A stretch of DNA of 52,155 nt from Lachnospiraceae bacterium. Its GTDB lineage: Bacteria; Bacillota; Clostridia; Lachnospirales; Lachnospiraceae. The DNA lies in NCBI GenBank assembly GCA_900772845.1, contig CAAGSD010000020.1:1-52155 (forward strand), in the 5' to 3' direction. Position 1 is the first letter of the stretch. Each line of letters begins with the position of its first letter. The notes below the pieces were generated by a model. That model ran no database searches, was not told where the DNA came from, and saw only the letters and a program-made list of their open reading frames with translations. This document shows positions 7,549 to 15,805 of this stretch, in pieces. Both the position numbers and the translations under genes were made by a program.

Positions 7549-8451
7549 TCAGGCATAGTACAACTGTTGTTTAGATTCTGCTTTTACATAAGCAATAAAT
7601 TCTTCCGCCACATGAGACAGTGTATGATTTTTATTCCAGATCAGCGCATAGTCCGCATGGGCATCCGGGTGCTTCACATCCCGCACACAGACATCTTTGT
7701 CCCGGATCAGGGAAGAAATCGATGCCGGATAAATAGAGATGCCCACACCATGCAGACTCAGTTCATAGGCATTCATCATATGTGCGATTCTTCCCCGGAT
7801 CACCGGTTCCTTTCCTGTACTTTCAAACCATTTATCGATTTCTCCCTTACGGGATTCTCTGGAAGGGATCAACAGATCATACGGCAAGAGTTCCGATGGT
7901 TTTACCGGATCATTTTCTTCCGAATACAGTGCATGTCCCTTGGGGATCACTGCCACCCAGGGCTCCTCATATACCGACAGTACATGGAACTCCTCTGTAT
8001 TGTACGGAGCTGTGATCATGGCGATCTCACACAATCCCTTTGTCACACGATTATTGACATCATCCGTATTACCGTTCCACAGATTATATTGTACATGAGG
8101 ATGCTTCTGCTGAAATCCTGCGATCCATTCCGCAAAAAGTCTGGGGCCGCAGCCTTCTACGGAAGCAATGTACAACGTTCCCTGCAGTCCCTCCTTGCGT
8201 TCTCTTACGTCCTCTTCCGAACGGTTCACCAGGTCCAGAATCTGATTGGCATACTGTAAAAACAGCTCTCCTTCCTCGGTAAGTGTTACCTTATGGGGCG
8301 TTCTCACGAACAGCGTAGTGCCCAGCTCCGCCTCCAGATCCTGGATCTGACGGCTTAAGGGCGGCTGCGCAATGGCCAGCTGCTCTGCCGCTCTTGTAAA
8401 ACTTTTCTCTTCCGCTACTGCTTTGAAATATCTGATATGTCGCAATTCCAT
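7549..8451 (-). CDS. LysR-family transcriptional regulator
   Basis: The protein has 300 residues starting MELRHIRYFKAVAEE at 8451, with GGGAGAAG eight bases upstream. The N-terminal winged helix-turn-helix is typical (SFTRAAEQLAIAQPPLSRQI, about residues 17-36). A type-2 periplasmic-binding-like effector domain follows (about 90-295). No divergent metabolic operon starts beside it; the next gene upstream is a 23-codon ORF on the plus strand. The target is therefore unclear. The 238-base region upstream contains AT-rich stretches suited to divergent promoters, but I cannot place a clear T-N11-A box. Confidence 0.9.
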   Translation of the reverse strand: MELRHIRYFKAVAEEKSFTRAAEQLAIAQPPLSRQIQDLEAELGTTLFVRTPHKVTLTEEGELFLQYANQILDLVNRSEEDVRERKEGLQGTLYIASVEGCGPRLFAEWIAGFQQKHPHVQYNLWNGNTDDVNNRVTKGLCEIAMITAPYNTEEFHVLSVYEEPWVAVIPKGHALYSEENDPVKPSELLPYDLLIPSRESRKGEIDKWFESTGKEPVIRGRIAHMMNAYELSLHGVGISIYPASISSLIRDKDVCVRDVKHPDAHADYALIWNKNHTLSHVAEEFIAYVKAESKQQLYYA

Positions 8452-8689
8452 CTTTTTGTCTTCTCCCTTCACCCACATTTCCCGAAAATCCGGTATCCTG
8501 ATCCGTCTCGTGCGGCATCCTATATTTTCTTTCTTACGATACCTAAAAAGTATTATTATACTCTTATTATATGTATTTCACATTATAAGTGCAATATGCT
8601 AAATTATAATCATCAAAAGGAAGTCAGGCCGGACCCCTTAAACGACACATAACAACTCACTTGTTTTAGAAAGGTTAAGGGTGAATATT

Positions 8690-8761
8690 ATGAAGAAGAT
8701 TATGGAAAAGGTTAACGAGTTTTTTGACGAGTACTACAAGAGCTTTGCTGAGAAGTTCTAA
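8690..8761 (+). CDS. Putative 23-residue amphipathic small protein
   Basis: The short frame MKKIMEKVNEFFDEYYKSFAEKF has its own AAGGGTG ribosome binding site seven bases before the ATG. A strong terminator 60 bases after the stop closes the unit. A helical wheel by eye puts Met/Val/Phe on one face and Lys/Glu on the other, so it could be a membrane-surface or protein-binding helix. It is too short for routine gene callers. I do not recognise a family. It is divergent from the LysR gene, which could regulate it. A leaderless or non-coding transcript is the main alternative. Confidence 0.5.
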   Translation: MKKIMEKVNEFFDEYYKSFAEKF

Positions 8762-8820
8762 ATTGCAGATACCTTATTTATGATAGAAGTGTGTTTCTCA
8801 CGCTTATATACACAGAAGGA

Positions 8821-8851
8821 AACAGCAGATCTGGCGGGATCTGCTGTTTTT
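8821..8851 (+). terminator. Rho-independent terminator after the 23-codon ORF
   Basis: AACAGCAGATC and GATCTGCTGTT pair in an 11-bp stem around a short loop, followed by a run of five T. Confidence 0.85.
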
Positions 8852-8926
8852 CACTGTCCTGAGTTGCAGCACATTCATTGCATTCTGTCTGTCGGCATGA
8901 TACACTTTTTATAACTTTTAGCGCTA

Positions 8927-8967
8927 TAGCATGATGTCGGGGTCAAAAGCCCCCGACTTTTATGCTA
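8927..8967 (+). repeat. Short hairpin related to the end of the 198-bp repeat
   Basis: ATGATGTCGGGGTCAAAAG at 8931 is identical to the terminal sequence of repeat copy B. It is followed by CCCCCGACTTT, so GTCGGGG (8936-8942) pairs with CCCCGAC (8951-8957). An outer TAGCAT/ATGCTA pair extends the stem. It is a solo end or minimal derivative of the repeat, 33 bases upstream of the cupin gene. It has no T-tail and is not a clear terminator. Confidence 0.75.
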
Positions 8968-8999
8968 ACAATACCAGCAGAAAGAATGAGGAATCGAAT

Positions 9000-9320
9000 A
9001 TGTTTACCTTTAATCAGGATGTTACCGCTACCAATTGTGAACCCGGCGTTACCAGAAAAATCCTTTGCTACTCAGAGGATCTTATGATGTGCGAGATCCA
9101 TTTTGAAAAAGGTGCAAAGGGCAACTTCCACAGCCATGAGCATTTACAGATCACTTACATTGCCAAGGGAAGCTTTGAATTCACCATCGGAGATGAGACA
9201 AAGGTCGTAAATCAGGGAGACAGTGTCTACATGCCCTCTGGAGTGACCCACGGTGTTACCTGCCTGGAAGAAGGCATTCTTTGCGATGTATTCAACCCTA
9301 TGCGGAAAGATTTCTTATAA
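9000..9320 (+). CDS. Small cupin-domain protein
   Basis: This 106-residue single-domain cupin has motif 1 GNFHSHEHLQITYIAKGSFE, with histidines and a glutamate placed for metal binding, and motif 2 GDSVYMPSGVTHGV. Such stand-alone cupins can be sugar isomerase-like, dioxygenase-like or ligand-binding; the sequence does not decide. The start at 9000 follows GAGGAA. An upstream in-frame ATG at 8931 falls in the repeat hairpin and is rejected. The 3' end overlaps the convergent phosphoesterase gene by 6 bases. Confidence 0.83.
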   Translation: MFTFNQDVTATNCEPGVTRKILCYSEDLMMCEIHFEKGAKGNFHSHEHLQITYIAKGSFEFTIGDETKVVNQGDSVYMPSGVTHGVTCLEEGILCDVFNPMRKDFL

Positions 9321-9884
9321 AAGGATTTCCTGCAGGCTTCTCGGCTCATAATTCATCCGGGGTTTCATACAGCCCACATTATATGCCTGTATGGGGCCCT
9401 CGCCGAAGTGCCTGCAATCATTTTCTTTCATTCCGTTCAGGCATTTCTGAAAATAATCGTCCTCCGGGCTGTTATGGGTATGTCCGTAGAGCAGGATCGT
9501 GCCACGCCGCATATGCTTCCAGCTGAAAATAGGATAATGGCATAATACCAGATCATAAGCTTTCCCACCTATGGAGTCCCGGATTTCCTTATAATCACAG
9601 ATTTCCTGGAACAGCTGGCGATATCTGAGGTCGCTCACGTCATCATGATTCCCCCTAACCAGCACCTTTTTCCCTTTCAATATTGCCACCAGGGCGATGA
9701 GATCCTCTTTCTTCCCACGCATACTCATATCACCAAGGATATATACGGTATCTCCGTTATTTACTTTACTATTCCATTTTCTCACAATATCTGCATGCAT
9801 CTCTTCCAGATTTGCATACGGGCGGTCGTCAAATCTTATGGATGCTTCATGAAATAAATGCAGGTCGCTGATATAATAATTCAT
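9315..9884 (-). CDS. Calcineurin-like metallophosphoesterase
   Basis: The protein has 189 residues from MNYYISDLHLFHE, with GAGGTG ten bases upstream. All metal-binding blocks of the superfamily are visible in order: DLHLFHE, GDMSMRG, GNHDD, CHYP and GHTHN. The size matches the small cytosolic group COG4186 (named from memory). The substrate is unknown. The longer upstream frame to 9989 adds low-quality sequence and crosses the likely promoter region. Confidence 0.88.
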   Translation of the reverse strand: MNYYISDLHLFHEASIRFDDRPYANLEEMHADIVRKWNSKVNNGDTVYILGDMSMRGKKEDLIALVAILKGKKVLVRGNHDDVSDLRYRQLFQEICDYKEIRDSIGGKAYDLVLCHYPIFSWKHMRRGTILLYGHTHNSPEDDYFQKCLNGMKENDCRHFGEGPIQAYNVGCMKPRMNYEPRSLQEILL

Positions 9885-9988
9885 ATTTTTCAAACACCTC
9901 TTTTTCCAGGCGGATTTCCATACTTTTATTATACCCTTTGTATCTGATGATTGCATCCCGTTTTCTGAAAAATAATCACCACTCCTCA

Positions 9989-10018
9989 TTGCTTTTTTTC
10001 CAAATTATATGCTATATT
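9989..10018 (+). promoter_or_regulatory. Promoter of the 227-residue membrane protein gene
   Basis: TTGCTT (9989-9994), an 18-base spacer and TATATT (10013-10018) lie 41 bases before the start codon. Confidence 0.5.
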
Positions 10019-10059
10019 AACTCCAGTTAAGTGCAACTAACCTATAAGGAGGCATTCTT

Positions 10060-10743
10060 ATGAGAAATGAAGATTACTTGAAAGTCAGGAAACTGTTAAT
10101 CTACGGTATGATCGGTGCAATTCTTACAATGATTGGAGACTTCCTGCTGCTGGCTGTAGACTCCGCCGGTGCTGTCGGTGCGCTGGGGCAATATATCCTT
10201 GCCGCAGAGAGACTGAGCTATACCCGTATCGGGCTGGCCGGTTCTTTTGGATTCGCAGGCATTCCGGTGACCGCCTTCGGATTCTATGCCCTGTACGAAC
10301 TGATGCAGGATAAGACAAGCACTCTCGCACGGATCTATAAAGCTTCCATCTACGGATTCCTTGCTTTCGGCGGTGCCATCCATATCATCTGCTGCTATCT
10401 CGTCACCGGCATGAAAAAAGCCCTCGAGACCGGAACCGATCAGGAGAGCATGTTATCTGTTATTCTGGCGGAACAGGGTGGATACCTGATTCCCTGCTTT
10501 GTCATTTTTATGGCGTTCTATTTTGCAAATGTGATCACACTGATCCTCATCATCGCCAAAGGAAAGACACTGCTTCCCCGCTGGATGTGGCTCATCAACC
10601 CCTTTGCGTTTAAAATTCTGTTAAATCTCATCGGAAAAATGAGCACCGCCGCTTTCTGGAACGGAATTGCCTGCTCCAACATGAGCCTGGGGGCTTTGAT
10701 CATCTTCCTTGCATGGATGGTGGTTGTGCTGCGCCGCCGATAA
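10060..10743 (+). CDS. Polytopic membrane protein of unknown function
   Basis: The product has 227 residues with about six hydrophobic helices. It starts MRNEDYLKVRKLLIYG after a strong AAGGAGG. Conserved-looking features are the GDFLL segment in helix 1 and the SYTRIGLAGSFGFAGIPVTA loop/helix. It may belong to a Firmicutes DUF family (DUF6796-like, from memory, uncertain). It stands alone with its own promoter. The end of the gene and the bases just after it form an inverted repeat (GCGCCG/CGGCGC) that may act as a weak terminator. Confidence 0.75.
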   Translation: MRNEDYLKVRKLLIYGMIGAILTMIGDFLLLAVDSAGAVGALGQYILAAERLSYTRIGLAGSFGFAGIPVTAFGFYALYELMQDKTSTLARIYKASIYGFLAFGGAIHIICCYLVTGMKKALETGTDQESMLSVILAEQGGYLIPCFVIFMAFYFANVITLILIIAKGKTLLPRWMWLINPFAFKILLNLIGKMSTAAFWNGIACSNMSLGALIIFLAWMVVVLRRR

Positions 10744-10770
10744 CGGCGCAGTGCACTACCTGTGCTATTT

Positions 10771-11304
10771 TCAGGCAAAAATCTCTACTTCTTCCAATTC
10801 ATTAAATTGCATCTCAAAGTATGCAATCTTATCGCATTTCCTGATATCCGACAGCCAATGAGTACTCTTTCCTTCCGAATATCTGATAGAAAAACCATCA
10901 CTTGCAAAGTTTATAAAGCCAATGTTTACATCTGCACACATCTGCAAAAGGTCTTCCAGTCTGGCGACAAACATACGGATTTTCTTCGTTCCTTCCATTT
11001 CATCTACAAACACAAAAGATACTGCCGGAACCATTCCGAATGCACTTGCCGTTTCTGTCAGCTTATCAATATTACCTTGTGAAAAACCATAGCTTTTCCC
11101 TTCCGTAGGTGGAATGTTTCTTCCCTTGACTGATATTGCATACCGGATGGATGGATCACTTCTTTTTACAGCAATCACATCTGCTCCCACATGATCTATC
11201 AGGGCAACCGACATATTTTTCAATTGTCCCAATATGTACATAGTCAAGTTTTCTGCAAAATCTCCAAACTGTTTTGCCCATCTGTCATCTTTTTCCTTTG
11301 TCAT
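10771..11304 (-). CDS. PD-(D/E)XK-like protein of unknown function
   Basis: The protein has 177 residues. The N-terminal half matches the layout of restriction-like folds: a helix with a glutamate (GDFAENLTMYIL), then GADVIAVKR with a possible catalytic Asp, then YAISVKGRN, where Ser-x-Lys replaces the usual Glu/Gln-x-Lys. That substitution makes nuclease activity uncertain. It is the last gene of a three-gene AT-rich minus-strand cluster with a membrane protein and a double zinc-ribbon protein. A role in DNA processing or defence is inference only. Confidence 0.55.
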   Translation of the reverse strand: MTKEKDDRWAKQFGDFAENLTMYILGQLKNMSVALIDHVGADVIAVKRSDPSIRYAISVKGRNIPPTEGKSYGFSQGNIDKLTETASAFGMVPAVSFVFVDEMEGTKKIRMFVARLEDLLQMCADVNIGFINFASDGFSIRYSEGKSTHWLSDIRKCDKIAYFEMQFNELEEVEIFA

Positions 11305-11363
11305 TTTACTGTACCTTTCTTATATTTTCACCGTATATTTCATATTGTCACAATTTTTTCATC

Positions 11364-11837
11364 CTATCTGGCACATATCACTGCAATGGCAATGGGTAAA
11401 ATAACTAAAGTAAACATTGCCGCTCTTCTGAAACATTTCTGAAGAATATATGCCACAATAGCCCCGGCAACTGCGCATGCTCCTACAGAAACACTGCCAT
11501 GCAGCATCCAATAAATTGCAATACCCCACACAAGCCACCCCATAAATAATGTAGCCGTGCTCTGTTGCTTATTGGCAGCTGCAATCTCTTCCGCTTTACC
11601 GCCTTTTCTCCGCCTGTCTCCCTGCAAATTATTGGCACACCAGTCGTAAAACGACAGATAATAACCGCTGTCTACTGCCGCAACATAGTTCGTAATATTC
11701 GCTCTGGTGGCATAGTCTGCGTCATCACCGGCACTTATTTTATACTTACGAAGCTCCTGTAATTCTTCCAGACTTGCATCTGTCTCCCGTCCTTTTGCCA
11801 TCCGATATAAAATATCCACTTTTCTGGCCTTCGTCAT
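11364..11837 (-). CDS. Hypothetical protein with C-terminal membrane helices
   Basis: The product has 157 residues. A soluble charged N-terminal half (about 1-90) is followed by an Ala/Gln-rich linker and about three hydrophobic helices (about 95-157). No family is recognised. The start lies 16 bases downstream of the zinc-ribbon gene stop, with a GGGAGGGAAAC ribosome binding site, so the two genes are almost certainly cotranscribed. Third codon positions look more AT-rich than in the flanking housekeeping genes. Confidence 0.6.
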   Translation of the reverse strand: MTKARKVDILYRMAKGRETDASLEELQELRKYKISAGDDADYATRANITNYVAAVDSGYYLSFYDWCANNLQGDRRRKGGKAEEIAAANKQQSTATLFMGWLVWGIAIYWMLHGSVSVGACAVAGAIVAYILQKCFRRAAMFTLVILPIAIAVICAR

Positions 11838-11853
11838 TAATGTTTCCCTCCCT

Positions 11854-13008
11854 TTATTGTGTTATCCATCCTGTTGTCAGTAGTTCTTCTGTTTCCTTCA
11901 GTTTATCTCCCATTTCCTTAAACTGCGGAATATCAAGTTTACAAATAGAGTTTTTCCGTAGTCTTACATTGTATCTTTTCATTTCTTCATTTGTAAATTC
12001 TTTTACCTTTCCTCTTTCATAATGATACAAATGCGGAAATTCAAGTGTATAATTTTTGTCGATTCTATCAGCGGCAATAATAATTTTCCCTGTTTTTTTA
12101 TTCGTGTAATAAGAATAATCACAATATTTCTTCAGAAGAACATTACCGGTGTAAAAGTCTAAAAGAAGACTAAAATTATACATATCTTCCACCGGCCAAT
12201 AATCCAAAGCCCATCCTATCTGTCCCACACGTAATGCCGTTGCATTCTCCCTTTCCCACAGTACCTCTCCCGATGTATTCAAAAGAATCCATTCTTTTGT
12301 CCGGGAACCGCCTTCTTGTAAATTATGCGCAAGAATTCTCAGGTTATTTTCTTCATCTTCAAAAATCTGTACTTCACTCCATGTTTTGACATCTTCTTTG
12401 TTTTCTGTACCAAGCATGATCTTATGTAGCGTTGCTTCTTTCCCTGTTCCTGTTATATAGTAAGCAGCGTTTCCAAAAATTCCACCGCCCCAGCTTATCC
12501 AGCCACTCACCATTCGACAGTACCTTTCCCACTCTGGCCAACAAAAATGCCACCAGCCTACGCCATCACTATCTAACATACCTTCCTCAATATTTTCTTT
12601 CATTTCTCTTATTGTTGAAAGTTCTCTTAAGTCAAACAACATATTGTTTGCCCATATTACGTTCTTCTGCACCTCCATATATTTGCATTTGGTAATATGG
12701 GATGTTTCTATTGCATATTCCTGAATGAACTGCTTGATATTATCCCGAAGCTTTTCCAGATCATTTTCGTCCTCCGCTGTGGAATTAAGCAAGACATCCC
12801 AGTCTATATCATCCATTTCCTCCCGATTTTTTTCCATGACTGTATCATCGTCAGAAAGCTTACTTCCGCATTCCATGCAATACTTATATCCCACAGGCAT
12901 TTTTGCTCCGCAGACGGAACAAATCAACTCCTGTTCTACTTTTGCTCCGCATTCAAAACAAAACTTTGCATTTTCCGGTAACATTTTTCCACATTTCTTG
13001 CATTTCAT
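11854..13008 (-). CDS. Protein with two N-terminal zinc ribbons and a large unknown domain
   Basis: The 384-residue protein opens with four CxxC pairs forming two tandem zinc ribbons (CKKCGKML..CFECGAK and CSVCGAKM..CMECGSKL, residues 3-50). An acidic linker and a roughly 300-residue Trp/Tyr-rich domain of unknown family follow. The repeated strand-like pattern could be a beta-propeller or WG-like fold, but I cannot assign it. It heads a three-gene cluster and faces an XRE regulator across a 202-base gap. AAGGGTG precedes the ATG. No signal peptide is seen, so it is probably cytosolic. Confidence 0.65.
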   Translation of the reverse strand: MKCKKCGKMLPENAKFCFECGAKVEQELICSVCGAKMPVGYKYCMECGSKLSDDDTVMEKNREEMDDIDWDVLLNSTAEDENDLEKLRDNIKQFIQEYAIETSHITKCKYMEVQKNVIWANNMLFDLRELSTIREMKENIEEGMLDSDGVGWWHFCWPEWERYCRMVSGWISWGGGIFGNAAYYITGTGKEATLHKIMLGTENKEDVKTWSEVQIFEDEENNLRILAHNLQEGGSRTKEWILLNTSGEVLWERENATALRVGQIGWALDYWPVEDMYNFSLLLDFYTGNVLLKKYCDYSYYTNKKTGKIIIAADRIDKNYTLEFPHLYHYERGKVKEFTNEEMKRYNVRLRKNSICKLDIPQFKEMGDKLKETEELLTTGWITQ

Positions 13009-13210
13009 ATCTTCACCCTTTATCCCTTTCGTTTATTTTGTATTCCCACAATATTTTTGTCTTCGTAGAATCTAATTCATAAAAATCATTTCATATCCTT
13101 TATTTTCTAAATTTTATCATATACATTCCGTCACATCAATATATTTGTCGCTTTCAATCTTTCATTTTTGGATTGCATGTTAGATACAATGTTATGAGGA
13201 GGTGCCGAAA

Positions 13211-13525
13211 ATGTATGAAGAGAATTTTTGCAAAAGACTTGCACAGTTACGAATGAAAAAAGGCGTATCTGCCAGAGATATGAGTTTGTCTATTGGTCAA
13301 AATCCCGGATATATCAATAATATCGAAACCGGAAAGGCACTCCCTTCAATGTCAAATTTTTTCTATATATGTGAGTACCTGGATATCAGCCCCATGGATT
13401 TTTTTAACTTTGATTCCTCTCGCCCCAGGGAAATGGATACCCTCTATAATAATCTGAATAAATTGTCTGATATGCAGTTCAAAAATATTCAGGAAATTGT
13501 TGCGGATTTGACAAAATGCAAATAG
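13211..13525 (+). CDS. XRE-family helix-turn-helix regulator
   Basis: The protein has 104 residues starting MYEENFCKRLAQLRMKKG, after a strong GAGGAGGTG. The HTH_3 domain is clear (SARDMSLSIGQNPGYINNIE, then GKALPSMSNFFYICEYLDISP). A short C-terminal helix may mediate dimerisation. It diverges from the zinc-ribbon cluster and may control it. A TACAAT hexamer about 25 bases upstream is a candidate -10, without a convincing -35. Confidence 0.85.
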   Translation: MYEENFCKRLAQLRMKKGVSARDMSLSIGQNPGYINNIETGKALPSMSNFFYICEYLDISPMDFFNFDSSRPREMDTLYNNLNKLSDMQFKNIQEIVADLTKCK

Positions 13526-13638
13526 TTGCGATTTTTTAATTTATTGTGTCTGCGCATTTAATATTTACAAATGAATTTTAAAGTAACAAAAATAGGAGAA
13601 ACGCTGTAAAATCAACGTTTCTCCTACTCTCTCATTCA

Positions 13639-13722
13639 TGCTGGTGGCCGGACTTGAACCGGCACGGGGTTGCCCCCGAGGGATTTTAAGTCCCTTGCGT
13701 CTGCCTATTCCGCCACACCAGC
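13639..13722 (-). tRNA. tRNA-Leu (anticodon UAA)
   Basis: The minus strand folds as a class II tRNA of 84 nt. The acceptor GCTGGTG pairs with CACCAGC plus discriminator A. The anticodon stem GGGAC/ATCCC encloses TAA. There is a long variable arm (CGGGGGCAACCCCG) and a GGTTCGAAGTC T-loop. CCA is not encoded, so it must be added by the cca product. Confidence 0.97.
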
Positions 13723-13754
13723 GGACGCATTGCATATCCAAGCAGATATGCAAA

Positions 13755-13836
13755 TGGATGGAGGTGGATTCGAACCACCGAAGCAAATTGCAGCAGATTT
13801 ACAGTCTGTCCCCTTTGGCCACTCGGGAATCCATCC
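13755..13836 (-). tRNA. tRNA-Tyr (anticodon GUA)
   Basis: The minus strand folds as an 82-nt tRNA. The acceptor GGATGGA pairs with TCCATCC, the anticodon stem CAGAC/ATCTG encloses GTA, and it has the long variable arm expected for bacterial tRNA-Tyr and a GGTTCGAATCC T-loop. It lies 32 bases upstream of tRNA-Leu on the same strand. CCA is not encoded. Confidence 0.97.
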
Positions 13837-13907
13837 ATGTCAGGCGAAAGTGCCTTAACAATGTGAAATTGTAGCATATGTTCACACAAATTGCAAGATG
13901 TTTTTTA

Positions 13908-15770
13908 TTATTTCTCCATATAATATAAGAAGAAGGGATATTGAGACAGTTGCATCTGTCCGTAATCCGTTACGTGATAGCCATTATACTCCTGTTCGGA
14001 AATGGCATCTTCACCCAGTGCATTCGGTGTAAAATACCAGAAGCTGTCGGCTTCCGCCTGTCTGTAATCACCATTGACGATCTCGTTGTTCGGATAATAA
14101 TAGTATAATACCGTCCAGCCAAGATGTTTTACCCCATTAGATACCATTTTGGTGCCTTTTCCGGGTGTCCCGATCAGATCCAGGGTTTTCTCAGTCTCTG
14201 TCTTCTGCTGCTCATAGCTGCCATAGCATTCCTGATAGTTCTGGATTCCCATGGCAAACAACAATATCAGGCATACCATCAGGATTCCTCTGCCGAGAAG
14301 TTCCAGTCCCTTCCAGGAATGTTTCTCCAGTTCTGCCATCAATTCCAATACTCTGCTGCTGCCGATCACCAGCATAACGATCGCCACGGCACTGAGGGGA
14401 TACAGATATCTCTGTGCCAGCATGGGAGCCATCACAATACTCAGCAGATATGCAAATGCCAGGGTTCCGATGATCGTACAGGCCCCTACTGCCATTGCGT
14501 AGGTCTTGTCTGACCATTTTTGCACTGTGGGCTTCTGCATGCGGATACGGCCGTTTTCCCCTGTCACAAACAGCGCAGAATCCGCCACTAATGTAATCAG
14601 CAGGAATAACAGCAGCAAAGGAAATACCACAATATTCATTCTATTGCCGCCCATAACGATTTCCAGGCTCTTATCCAGTCCCAGGATCTCCGTCATCCAC
14701 CAGCCTCTGCTGACATTTTTCAGTCCCGCATAGAAGAAATACAGCCAGGGCGCATAGCCGATCAAAAATGCGACGATTGCCAACACGCCTTTAATCCATG
14801 TCTTGCCGCGGTATTTGATCCATACTGCCACGCCGGTGAAAAACATCATGATTCCCACGGCAACCAGTGCATAGTAATGGGCGTATGCCGCACCCAGCGC
14901 CCAGAGCACCATGCCGATCCAGGTCTTCCTGCTGCCATCGGCAATAACCCTGTAGGAACAGTAAAAGCATCCCATGACGCCTAAAAATGCCAGTGCATAC
15001 ATCCGCACTTCCAGATTGTATTCCAGGCAGGAGGCACCAAGTCCGGAGATCATTATGAAAAACGCTGCAGAAAGCATCCCAAACCGCTTCCGTATCACTG
15101 TCAATGCCAGCACAATTCCGATCACAAACGGCACCAGAGACGCCAGATGGAATACCGGCACCGTAAAGCCAAACAAAGTCCCGAATAATTTCAGCCAGTA
15201 ATAATACAGAGGAGGATGATTGTCCCAATAATACAGTACCTGCAAAATACCGGACATGCTTTTTCCTGCCGTATTGGCAGAAAAAGCCTCATCTCCCCAC
15301 AGTACACGGTCGGACATCATGCTGAAATTCAGGCACACAACAAATATCGTCAACAGCAGTACCACTGCCGGCCCTATGTATTTCACCAGGATCTGATATT
15401 CCTTACTGTCTGCGATCTTATTCAGAATACTACGGATCTTCTCATGTTTTCCCGCCTTTGCTTCTTCTATAAACATTTCAGCAATGGCATAAGTCAACAT
15501 GAAACAGATTTCAAACAGAAGAACCTTCACCGCATATTCGTTGGATTCCAACAGTTTCCTCCAGACGGTATTGCCGTCGTCACTGATCAGTGTCAGCAGC
15601 ACCCAGGGAACAAACACCATGTATGCCAGGCAGGAAACATATCGAAGAACAAATTGTCCTTTGTTGGCGGCTGCCGTCCACGCTTCTTTTCCGTTCTTCT
15701 TTAAAAGGTATTGCCGCCAGACCACAATGGGTACCAGCGGCAACAGCAGGGTAATGATGATCGTTAACAT
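13908..15770 (-). CDS. Membrane glycosyltransferase (GT39/ArnT-like)
   Basis: This 620-residue polytopic protein has about 12 hydrophobic helices. The first extracytoplasmic loop has the Asp-Glu motif of GT-C enzymes (VLWGDEAFSANTAGKS), followed by DNHPPLYYYWLKL, matching the dolichyl-phosphate-mannose/undecaprenyl-phosphate-sugar-dependent family. It should transfer a sugar from a lipid carrier to an envelope acceptor. The acceptor and sugar are unknown. The soluble C-terminal portion (about 510-620) faces outside. It lies 35 bases downstream of the GH13 gene on the same strand and may be cotranscribed. GAGAGGA precedes the ATG. Confidence 0.83.
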   Translation of the reverse strand: MLTIIITLLLPLVPIVVWRQYLLKKNGKEAWTAAANKGQFVLRYVSCLAYMVFVPWVLLTLISDDGNTVWRKLLESNEYAVKVLLFEICFMLTYAIAEMFIEEAKAGKHEKIRSILNKIADSKEYQILVKYIGPAVVLLLTIFVVCLNFSMMSDRVLWGDEAFSANTAGKSMSGILQVLYYWDNHPPLYYYWLKLFGTLFGFTVPVFHLASLVPFVIGIVLALTVIRKRFGMLSAAFFIMISGLGASCLEYNLEVRMYALAFLGVMGCFYCSYRVIADGSRKTWIGMVLWALGAAYAHYYALVAVGIMMFFTGVAVWIKYRGKTWIKGVLAIVAFLIGYAPWLYFFYAGLKNVSRGWWMTEILGLDKSLEIVMGGNRMNIVVFPLLLLFLLITLVADSALFVTGENGRIRMQKPTVQKWSDKTYAMAVGACTIIGTLAFAYLLSIVMAPMLAQRYLYPLSAVAIVMLVIGSSRVLELMAELEKHSWKGLELLGRGILMVCLILLFAMGIQNYQECYGSYEQQKTETEKTLDLIGTPGKGTKMVSNGVKHLGWTVLYYYYPNNEIVNGDYRQAEADSFWYFTPNALGEDAISEQEYNGYHVTDYGQMQLSQYPFFLYYMEK

Positions 15771-15805
15771 CCTATATCCTCTCTGTCTTTGGTAATAAAC
15801 TCTGA

